This document shows positions 23,142-29,457 of a DNA stretch of 29,457 bases, in pieces; within the stretch, counting starts at the first letter, position 1; the number at the start of each line of letters is the position of its first letter. The position numbers and the translations under genes were made by a program. Location of the stretch: the NCBI GenBank assembly GCA_002360495.1, contig DEQO01000184.1:1-29457 (forward strand). The letters run 5' to 3'. The DNA is from Flavobacteriales bacterium UBA3364. Lineage in GTDB: Bacteria; Bacteroidota; Bacteroidia; Flavobacteriales_F; PHOS-HE28. The notes under the pieces were generated by a model. It did no database searches. It saw only the letters and a program-made list of their open reading frames with translations, and had not been told where the DNA came from.

Positions 23142-25796
23142 TCAGGCCTTCTTCAGGCGGGCCTTCGCTGGTGTGACCATCCGCTTGATCTCGTTCAACT
23201 TGAACAAGGCTTCGACCGGCGTCAGCGTGTCGATGTCGAGTTCCAGGATCTCCGTTCGGATCCTTTCCAGGGCAGGATCGTCCAATTGGAAGAAGCTCAG
23301 TTGTGGTTCACGTCCGAGGCCTGATGCCGAAGCGCTGTGTGCCCTGTTCGGACCTTGGGGGTCGGGCGCTTCGCCCAGATCACCGGCGTGACTGGCCTCC
23401 AGATGTGACAACACCTTCATCGCCCGCTGTATCACCTTGCCCGGCATACCCGCCATTTGCGCGACATGGATGCCGAAACTGCGGTCGCTGCCGCCCGCCA
23501 CCAGCTTGCGAAGGAAGAGCACCTTGCCATCGGCTTCACGCACGGCCACGTTCGCGTTCCGGATGCGTGGGAAACTTGCGGACATCTCGTTCAATTCGTG
23601 GTAGTGCGTGGCGAACAAGGTCTTCGGTCGACCGCTGTGGTCGTGAAGGAATTCCGCGATGGCCCACGCGATGGAGATGCCATCGTACGTGCTCGTGCCC
23701 CGACCGATCTCATCCAAAAGGACCAGGCTCCTGTCGCTGAGATTGTTGAGGATACTGGCTGTTTCGTTCATCTCCACCATGAACGTACTCTCCCCGGTGG
23801 AGAGGTTATCCGAAGCCCCGACCCGGGTGAAGATCCGGTCCACCAAGCCGATCGTGGCGGCGGATGCCGGGACATAACTGCCCATTTGAGCAAGCAGGAC
23901 GATCAACGCCGTTTGCCGAAGCAGTGCTGATTTACCGCTCATGTTCGGCCCGGTGATCATGATCAACTGGCGCTCTTCCGGGTCGAGCAGAAGATCGTTC
24001 GTCACGTACGGAATGCCCGGCGGCAATTGTTGTTCGATCACGGGATGGCGCCCGTCACGAATGTCCAAGGAAAGGCTTCGATCGATGACCGGCCGGACAT
24101 AGTCCTGGGATCTTGCGTTCACTGCAAATCCGCGCAACACATCCCATTCAGCGAGCTCTGCGGCGATGGAGCGTACCGCACCAACGCATTTCACGACCTC
24201 GTCCACAACAGCGCGGAAATGCTCCACTTCAAGCGTCAGGATACGCTCCTCGGCCCCGAGGATCTTCTCTTCCAGGGCCTTCAGTTCGTCGGTGATGTAG
24301 CGCTCGGCGCCCACCAAGGTCTGCTTCCGTACCCATTCCGGTGGTACTTTTTCCTTGTGCGTGTTACGAACCTCGAGATAGTAGCCGAACACGTTGTTGA
24401 AGCCCACCTTGAGCGAGGCGATGCCCGTGCGTTCCAATTCGCGGCGTTGCACTTCCAACAGCAGTTCCTTGGCGTGGCCACTGATATGACGCATCTCATC
24501 CAGCTCCGAACTGATGCCCGACCTGATCACTCCGCCTTTCGTCGGGTTGACAGGACTTTCCGGTTCGATGGACGCGGCAATGTGGGCTGAAAGTCCCTCG
24601 GGTACCTGGATCGCCCCACCAGAGAACGCCGCAATTCCCGAACGAACAACGAGTGCCGTACGCACACGGGCCGCAGCTTCCAACGCGTGATGGACCTGAA
24701 GCAGTTCGCGCGGATTGATCCGAGCCGCTGCGGCTTTGCCCGCCAAACGCTCAAGATCACCAACAAGCCGCAATTCCTCGCCTAGCAGGTCGGACAATGC
24801 TTCATCGCCCAGGAGCGCCTCAACACGGTCCAACCGCGCGTTGATCGCGTCGGCATCGACCAAAGGGAAAAGGATCCAGCGCTTCAAGAGCCGCGAACCC
24901 ATCGGTGTAACACACCGGTCCACCGCCTGAAGCAAGGTGCGCGCACCTTCGTTCACCGATGAAACCAGTTCCAAATTGCGCACCGTGGAACGATCGAGAC
25001 CTACGTACGCCTCTGGACGAAGCCGACCGATCCGGTCCAAATGGGCAAGGCGATCGTGGCGTGTCTCCCCCAAATAGTGGAGGATCGCCCCTGCAGCGCG
25101 CTGGCCGTAACGAAGGTCTTCTATACCGAATCCTTTGAGGCTGGACGTGGAGAATTGGCGTAACAGACGTTCTCGCGCGAAATCATCCGTAAAGGCCCAA
25201 TCGTCCAAGGAAAAACTGTTCCGCTGGGCGGCCCACTCGACGATCGATCCATCCTTCGCTCCTTTCGGCACAAGGAGTTCGCTCGGCGCATGACGATCGA
25301 TCAGCCGGGCCAATTCCTCTGCTGTTTCCTCGGCGACCAGGAATTCTCCGGTGGTCACATCCAGAAAGGCCGCACCATACCGCCCCTGATGACCGCAAAC
25401 CGCCGCCAACCAGTTGTTGGTGCGGTGGTCCACGACTTGATCACTGTACGAAACACCCGGTGTGACCACTTCGGTGACCCCGCGTTTGACGATGGTCTTG
25501 GTCGCCTTGGGGTCCTCCAGTTGGTCGCAGATCGCCACACGGTAACCGGCCCGGACCAATCTGGGGAGGTAGTTCTCCAAGGAATGGTGCGGGAAGCCGG
25601 CCAACTCCGTGTCCTGCCCGCCGTTGTTCCGCCGCGTAAGCGTGATCCCCAATACGGCCGAAGCAGTGACCGCATCACTGCTGAACGTCTCGTAGAAATC
25701 GCCGACCCGGAAGAGCAACAACGCATCGGGGTATTGGGCCTTGATGCGGGCGTACTGTTGCATCAAAGGGCTCTCACCGGGTGCGGACTTGGCCAT
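23142..25796 (-). CDS. mutS: DNA mismatch repair protein MutS
   Basis: MutS recognises mismatches and recruits MutL. The 884-residue protein has the mismatch-contact motif GD-F34-Y-E36, the connector, lever and clamp regions, and the ATPase with Walker A GPNMSGKS (616-623), LSTGESTFMVEM, Walker B LVLLDEIGRGTSTYDG and the HYHEL motif. Near the C-terminus EPQLSFFQLDD resembles a sliding-clamp binding motif (QLxLF type). Length and order of domains are those of MutS1 rather than MutS2. It is followed at once by the tRNA promoter and is divergent from the methyltransferase gene. Confidence 0.98.
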   Translation of the reverse strand: MAKSAPGESPLMQQYARIKAQYPDALLLFRVGDFYETFSSDAVTASAVLGITLTRRNNGGQDTELAGFPHHSLENYLPRLVRAGYRVAICDQLEDPKATKTIVKRGVTEVVTPGVSYSDQVVDHRTNNWLAAVCGHQGRYGAAFLDVTTGEFLVAEETAEELARLIDRHAPSELLVPKGAKDGSIVEWAAQRNSFSLDDWAFTDDFARERLLRQFSTSSLKGFGIEDLRYGQRAAGAILHYLGETRHDRLAHLDRIGRLRPEAYVGLDRSTVRNLELVSSVNEGARTLLQAVDRCVTPMGSRLLKRWILFPLVDADAINARLDRVEALLGDEALSDLLGEELRLVGDLERLAGKAAAARINPRELLQVHHALEAAARVRTALVVRSGIAAFSGGAIQVPEGLSAHIAASIEPESPVNPTKGGVIRSGISSELDEMRHISGHAKELLLEVQRRELERTGIASLKVGFNNVFGYYLEVRNTHKEKVPPEWVRKQTLVGAERYITDELKALEEKILGAEERILTLEVEHFRAVVDEVVKCVGAVRSIAAELAEWDVLRGFAVNARSQDYVRPVIDRSLSLDIRDGRHPVIEQQLPPGIPYVTNDLLLDPEERQLIMITGPNMSGKSALLRQTALIVLLAQMGSYVPASAATIGLVDRIFTRVGASDNLSTGESTFMVEMNETASILNNLSDRSLVLLDEIGRGTSTYDGISIAWAIAEFLHDHSGRPKTLFATHYHELNEMSASFPRIRNANVAVREADGKVLFLRKLVAGGSDRSFGIHVAQMAGMPGKVIQRAMKVLSHLEASHAGDLGEAPDPQGPNRAHSASASGLGREPQLSFFQLDDPALERIRTEILELDIDTLTPVEALFKLNEIKRMVTPAKARLKKA

Positions 25797-25935
25797 GTAT
25801 CGAACTTGGCTCGCCTATTTTCGCCCCGACCCACTTGACCGGAGGCCATTTTCGGCACTGCCTGCCAAGGTACTGAGCCCCGCCCTAGCTTCGGTCCGCC
25901 GAGCACCCGCCGATTTGCACAATTTCCAAACAGAC

Positions 25936-26514
25936 ATGCCCGGCCACGACCGCAAACTCGATCGCGATGAATTGGGAAGGCCATCCCCGAGCGCTCATCT
26001 GGTCGGACCGAAGTTCCCGATCCGCCTGGTCCTGGACGATGTCCGCAGCCGACACAACGTCGGATCCATCTTTCGGACGGCCGATTCCTTCGGTGCAGAG
26101 GGGATCGTATTGTGCGGCTTCACGCCGCACCCCCCTCACCGGGAGATCGAGAAGACCGCCCTGGGAGCCACGTTTTCGGTCCCCTGGACCAGTGCGGCGA
26201 ACGCCCTGTTGGCCGTTGCCGACCTGAAGGACATGGGATACCGGGTGATCGCCGTGGAGCAGACGCTCCATGCGGTCCCGTTGCAGGAACTGGCGATCGA
26301 TGCCCCGAGCCCGCTGGCCTTGGTTTTCGGGAACGAGCTGGAGGGGGTATCCGCCCCGGTCGTGGCCGCTTGCCACGGGACCGTGATCATCCCCCAACAC
26401 GGGAGTAAACACTCCTTGAACGTGTCCGTCTGTGCCGGGGTCGTGCTTTGGTGGTGTACGCAAGCCCACCAGAAGCAACTTTTCCCCGGGATCCCGTACA
26501 AAGGCAACCCTTGA
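25936..26514 (+). CDS. SpoU/TrmH-family RNA 2'-O-methyltransferase
   Basis: A 192-residue SPOUT methyltransferase that modifies rRNA or tRNA ribose 2'-OH using S-adenosylmethionine. The three family motifs are clear: motif 1 RHNVGSIFRTADSFG (near 42-56), motif 2 LVFGNELEGVS (near 130-140) and motif 3 IPQHGSKHSLNVSVCAGVVLW (near 153-173). No extra N-terminal RNA-binding domain is present, as in the short Bacteroidota members. ATG 25936 is chosen because it gives the family N-terminus; upstream in-frame codons run back over the mutS start. A box TAGCTTCG at 25886-25893 could be a variant -7 element. The target nucleotide cannot be predicted. Confidence 0.93.
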   Translation: MPGHDRKLDRDELGRPSPSAHLVGPKFPIRLVLDDVRSRHNVGSIFRTADSFGAEGIVLCGFTPHPPHREIEKTALGATFSVPWTSAANALLAVADLKDMGYRVIAVEQTLHAVPLQELAIDAPSPLALVFGNELEGVSAPVVAACHGTVIIPQHGSKHSLNVSVCAGVVLWWCTQAHQKQLFPGIPYKGNP

Positions 26515-26579
26515 CCCTTCAACAGGTCTATGAGGATAGAAGGCCCCATCCATACCTAGCGTAACGACCAAAGCCTCTA

Positions 26580-26587
26580 TATTTGAC
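26580..26587 (+). promoter_or_regulatory. -7 promoter box for the DUF6089 gene
   Basis: TATATTTG is an exact TAnnTTTG match, identical to the box of the tRNA-Gly promoter, and lies 19 nt before the ATG at 26607. No TTG is present at the standard upstream position. Confidence 0.55.
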
Positions 26588-26606
26588 TGCGACCGGCCCC
26601 GCGCAT

Positions 26607-27584
26607 ATGAAGGATCGATACTCCTGTTCTTCCCTGTTCCTAGTGCTGTGCTTGTGCCTAGGGGGTACTACGGCCTTCGGGCAGTACTTCCGGCAATCGA
26701 GCTACTGGAAAACACAACGGCAGGAGATCAGCCTCGGCTTTGGCATCTCGAACTTCCTCGGCGAACTCGGGGGGCGCAACCAGATCGGCTCACCCTTCGT
26801 GTGGGATCTTGAACTGAGCCAGACCCGACCGGCCCTCTCCTTTGACCATCGTTACTACATCGCCAGGAAGATGGCGATGCGTACCCGCCTGACCTACGGC
26901 ATCCTGGCCGGGAACGACAACCTCACCTCGGAGATCTACCGGCAGAACCGGAACCTGAGCTTCAAGACCGACGTCTACGAGCTGTCGTTGGTGTACGAAT
27001 TCCACCTCTACCGGGAGGAGTTGGGCCACGTGTACGATCTGCGTGGTGTGCAAGGGACGAAGTCGTCCCGCGTGGGCTTCTACTTCTTCGCGGGTGTGGG
27101 TGGTTTCTATTTCGACCCGAAAGCACAGTTCGAGAACACCTGGGTCAAGTTGAAGCCGCTCGGCACCGAAGGGCAGGGATTGGAAGGCGGGGCCGAGGAA
27201 TACAACAACCTCCAGGTCTGCATCCCGATGGGCGTGGGCTTGCGCAAAGCCTTCAGCAAGACGCTCAGCGGTGGACTTGAACTGCAGTACACAAAGACCT
27301 TTACGGACTACATCGATGACGTGAGCACTTCCTACTACGACAATGAGGCGTTGGAAGCAGCACATGGCCCGATCGGTGCTTACCTGGCCGATCCCAGCCT
27401 AGGTGTTGGGCCGTTGTACGAGGATGGCTTCAACCCCACTGCGGCCGGACAGCAACGCGGGGACGAGAAGGATCTTGACGCCTACCTCTTCCTGAAGTTC
27501 CAGGTACACTACAAGCTGATCAAGTACAAGAGCGGGTCCAAGAAGTACCGCACCCGTATCCGTCGCCAGAAGATCGTGTTCTAA
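26607..27584 (+). CDS. DUF6089-type outer-membrane beta-barrel protein
   Basis: A 325-residue protein with a signal peptide (MKDRYSCSSLFLVLCLCLGG, cleavage near TTAFGQ-Y). The body has alternating hydrophobic and polar strands, with the family-like opening RQEISLGFGISNFLGELGGR near residue 38 and later strands FDHRYYIARKMAMRTRLTYG, VYELSLVYEFHLY and RVGFYFFAGVGGFYFDPKA. It ends in a basic, Lys/Arg-rich tail with final Phe (RIRRQKIVF), as common in Bacteroidota barrels. It is expected in the outer membrane; the role is unknown. ATG 26607 fits the signal peptide and the -7 box at 26580; an in-frame ATA-type upstream start at 26583 lies within the box. It is followed by a terminator. Confidence 0.86.
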   Translation: MKDRYSCSSLFLVLCLCLGGTTAFGQYFRQSSYWKTQRQEISLGFGISNFLGELGGRNQIGSPFVWDLELSQTRPALSFDHRYYIARKMAMRTRLTYGILAGNDNLTSEIYRQNRNLSFKTDVYELSLVYEFHLYREELGHVYDLRGVQGTKSSRVGFYFFAGVGGFYFDPKAQFENTWVKLKPLGTEGQGLEGGAEEYNNLQVCIPMGVGLRKAFSKTLSGGLELQYTKTFTDYIDDVSTSYYDNEALEAAHGPIGAYLADPSLGVGPLYEDGFNPTAAGQQRGDEKDLDAYLFLKFQVHYKLIKYKSGSKKYRTRIRRQKIVF

Positions 27585-27604
27585 CGAAGTATTGCTTCGT
27601 TGTG

Positions 27605-27635
27605 AAAGGCCTTGCTGACGAGCAGGGCCTTTTGC
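27605..27635 (+). terminator. Terminator after the DUF6089 gene
   Basis: AAAGGCC (27605-27611) pairs with GGCCTTT (27626-27632), extended inward by a T-G wobble and TGCT/AGCA around a GACG loop. The descending arm ends in TTTT and is followed by GCTTT. It begins 21 nt after the stop codon. Confidence 0.8.
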
Positions 27636-27639
27636 TTTG

Positions 27640-28147
27640 AGGTACTGTCCTGGGAAGATGCCGTGCTTCGGTACGGCTTCGACCATGCGAGGTGGTGCCC
27701 TATCGTTCCGCAAAGCCACGCGAGCGCCGCGGACCCGCAAGAGGTTTTTCATTGACGTGGAGTTCGTTTACCACCCAGTTCGAGTTTGCGGTCAACGGCT
27801 GCCGTGCTATTGCTGCTCATCCTTGGAAATGGGGGACCATACCAGGGTCCCGACGATCGAGCCCAACATCGCTTCTAGCACATTCATGGCCTTCGACGTG
27901 AGAGCCGTTCCACCAAGATCCTCTTTAGCTGGACCCGCAGATCCCGAGCACCGTTGACTCTACCGACCCGGTGCTGATGACGAAAAAGATGCAATATCGA
28001 TCGGGCCGACATTACCGAACGGACCCCTGAAGCGGAGGAAAGACGAGCGCCAAGCCCACCTGCGATCGCGGCCGTGACAGTGATCGTCGAAACCAGAAGT
28101 TGAATGTTCCTTCTCCGCCGACCGTCCAGCGTCCGCCATGGAACGAA
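27640..28147. other. Intergenic region without a convincing gene
   Basis: About 500 nt lie between two terminators, both facing inward. Open frames here are short, with no recognisable domain. On the minus strand two short stretches in different frames are hydrophobic (one reading RRRRNIQLLVSTITVTAAIAG near 28070-28130, another AMNVLEAMLGSIVGTLVW near 27830-27890), which might be relics of a decayed membrane protein, but this is weak. No RNA gene or repeat was recognised. Confidence 0.4.
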
Positions 28148-28173
28148 GAAGCCCCCGCAAATGCGGGGGCTTC
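28148..28173 (-). terminator. Terminator of the OmpA-like/TPR gene
   Basis: A perfect 11-bp stem (GAAGCCCCCGC / GCGGGGGCTTC) with a 4-nt loop, followed on the minus strand by TTCGTTCC. It lies 21 nt past the stop codon of the minus-strand gene at 28195. The T-tract is modest. Confidence 0.8.
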
Positions 28174-28194
28174 CAATATCAAAACGTATCCGGA

Positions 28195-29457
28195 CTACAG
28201 TCCCAAGCTGCCTTTGCAGTTGCGGAACTCGAGGTCCTTCAGCGCCTTTTCGCGCAGGCTTCCGTCCTTCTGGATGGCGAGGCCGAGGCTGGTGGCGGCG
28301 CCGGCGCAGTTGCTCTGGCGTGCCGCGATGATGGCGGCCAGGTAGTGGCCGGTGGCCGTGTCCTTGTCGCTGGCACCATCGAGGATGGTCTGTGCACCTG
28401 CTGCGTCACCGCCGAGCACTTTGGCCAATGCGGCGTTCACGCTCTTGGTGCTGCCGAAGTTGCTGCTGGCACTGCTGTAGTTGCCGTTCTGGATGTCGAT
28501 GAGGCCTTGGTTGTACTTCACCTCCGGCCCTGCGGCTGCGGCTTTGGTGAACAATTCGGTGGCCTTCGCGCGGTCGCCCTTCAAACGTGCGACAACACCG
28601 AGGTTGTTGGTGCTGATGGGGTTGTCCTTGATGGTGTTCGCCTTGGTGAACTGGGCAGCGGCTTCATCCACCTTGTTCTGGAGCATGTAGCAGTAACCCA
28701 CGTTGTTCGCTGCACGGTGGTCCGTCGGGTGAACGCGCTCGCACTCCTTGTAGATGCGCAATTGCTCGTTCAGGTCGGTGGTCAGCGTGGCCGCGAAGAG
28801 CAGTTCCTCCACGTTCAACGAATCGGGCATGGTGCGGCTCATTTCGGTGAGCTGCGCATCCGTCTTGCCGACACGCTGGTAGTTCAAGCGCATTTCGCTG
28901 CGGCGGAGCAAGGGCAGGATCTCATCGGCGATCTCCTTGTACGTGGCCGCCATATTCTTGATCTCTTCCTCGCGCTTGGTCACGTCGGGGTACATCTCCA
29001 GCACGCGCAACACCAATTCCTTGTCCGGAACGGTGGTACTTGCCTGCATGGCCTTCTTGAAGCCGTCCCAGTCCTCACCCTTCGGGGAAAGCGTATAGAA
29101 CGCATCGGCCTTTGCGCTGTCGTTCTTGGCGCGAACGAGTTCGCCCTTCGCCCATGTCTTGGCGCTCTTCGCACGGTCACCGGCAATGTTCTCGTTCTTG
29201 CTCACCTCCCCTTCCGGGCTTGCCCAAGCGTCGATCGACATGCTCTTCACGACGATGTTCGGATCGGCCTTGGTGGTCTTCATGAAATCCGCCATCGCCT
29301 TGATGTCGGCATCCTTCAATTCCGTTGGACGTACCACAGCGCTGTTCACCAAGTAGTTCAGGGTGGCATCCTGGGTATGGTCGGTAATGCGCACGAAGGC
29401 GTCCTTCGCCATCAGCACCTTGTCATCGCTCAACATCAGATAGGGCGTGGTGATCAC
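28195..29457 (-). CDS. OmpA-like/TPR protein, C-terminal part (cut by window edge)
   Basis: The last 420 codons of a gene whose start lies beyond 29457; the apparent GTG at the edge is not a supported start. Near the visible N-terminus VKSMSIDAWASPEGEVSKNE ... DRAKSAKTW resembles the peptidoglycan-binding OmpA-like fold in its 'ASPEG...N..L...RA' segment, but the domain is interrupted by about 70 residues including repeated charged helices. Residues about 220-390 form tetratricopeptide-like repeats (RAANNVGYCYMLQNKVDEAA, STNNLGVVARLKGDRAKATE). The sequence ends FRNCKGSLGL; two Cys near the end may pair. Likely an envelope-associated protein of Bacteroidota; the partner is unknown. Confidence 0.75.
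   Translation of the reverse strand: MITTPYLMLSDDKVLMAKDAFVRITDHTQDATLNYLVNSAVVRPTELKDADIKAMADFMKTTKADPNIVVKSMSIDAWASPEGEVSKNENIAGDRAKSAKTWAKGELVRAKNDSAKADAFYTLSPKGEDWDGFKKAMQASTTVPDKELVLRVLEMYPDVTKREEEIKNMAATYKEIADEILPLLRRSEMRLNYQRVGKTDAQLTEMSRTMPDSLNVEELLFAATLTTDLNEQLRIYKECERVHPTDHRAANNVGYCYMLQNKVDEAAAQFTKANTIKDNPISTNNLGVVARLKGDRAKATELFTKAAAAGPEVKYNQGLIDIQNGNYSSASSNFGSTKSVNAALAKVLGGDAAGAQTILDGASDKDTATGHYLAAIIAARQSNCAGAATSLGLAIQKDGSLREKALKDLEFRNCKGSLGL

Noticed and set aside
25741..25935. N-terminal extension of the SpoU methyltransferase
   Set aside because: The extra 65 codons overlap the start of mutS, resemble no domain, and the family N-terminus fits ATG 25936.

Overview
The window looks like a chromosomal segment of a fairly high-GC member of the Bacteroidota, probably a Flavobacteriales-like lineage. 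The evidence is family content largely restricted to or typical of that phylum (DUF4290 next to murA, a DUF6089-type outer-membrane barrel, a FISUMP-domain secreted protein, sequence resembling a type IX secretion C-terminal domain), the near absence of Shine-Dalgarno sites, and repeated promoter boxes of the Bacteroidetes form TAnnTTTG, twice with a TTG exactly 19 nt upstream. No mobile element, CRISPR array or prophage was found.

Layout. 1-1158 (minus): start of the str operon, rpsL-rpsG-fusA, with its promoter. 1345-5310 (plus): a Fic-fold protein with an altered catalytic motif behind a perfect operator-like palindrome, then a translationally coupled ABC ATPase and membrane protein pair. 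5382-6822 (minus): a secreted FISUMP protein and its terminator. 7049-12396 (plus): UvrD/PcrA helicase, a small secreted protein, DUF4290 and murA. 12529-15451 (plus): a TlpA-like thioredoxin with a strong terminator, a fragment resembling a T9SS sorting domain, then grpE and dnaJ. 15489-17742 (plus): a DUF2167 membrane protein and a five-helix membrane domain fused to a class D beta-lactamase. 17730-18152 (minus): a META/HslJ-like protein. 18323-21910 (plus): adenine deaminase, a lipoprotein, and a second Fic-like protein whose promoter lies between two copies of a 25-bp operator-like repeat. 21894-25796 (minus): mutS, then a separately promoted tRNA-Gly, tRNA-Leu, gluQ-like unit. 25936-27584 (plus): SpoU-type RNA methyltransferase and a DUF6089 barrel. 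28148-29457 (minus): an OmpA-like/TPR protein cut by the window edge.

Most genes are housekeeping: translation, repair, chaperones, peptidoglycan, tRNA. The items that deserve attention are (i) two unrelated-looking Fic pseudoenzyme candidates, each with the catalytic His replaced by Arg, a C-terminal winged-helix-like tail and its own operator-like repeats, which together suggest Fic-derived autorepressors; (ii) a membrane-tethered OXA-type beta-lactamase; (iii) an ABC ATPase with an N-terminal helical extension and altered signature and H-loop residues, coupled to a membrane protein with a ~210-residue extracytoplasmic insert; and (iv) a DnaJ that has cleanly lost one of its two zinc centres. 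All functional statements rest on reading motifs by eye; no database search was possible.
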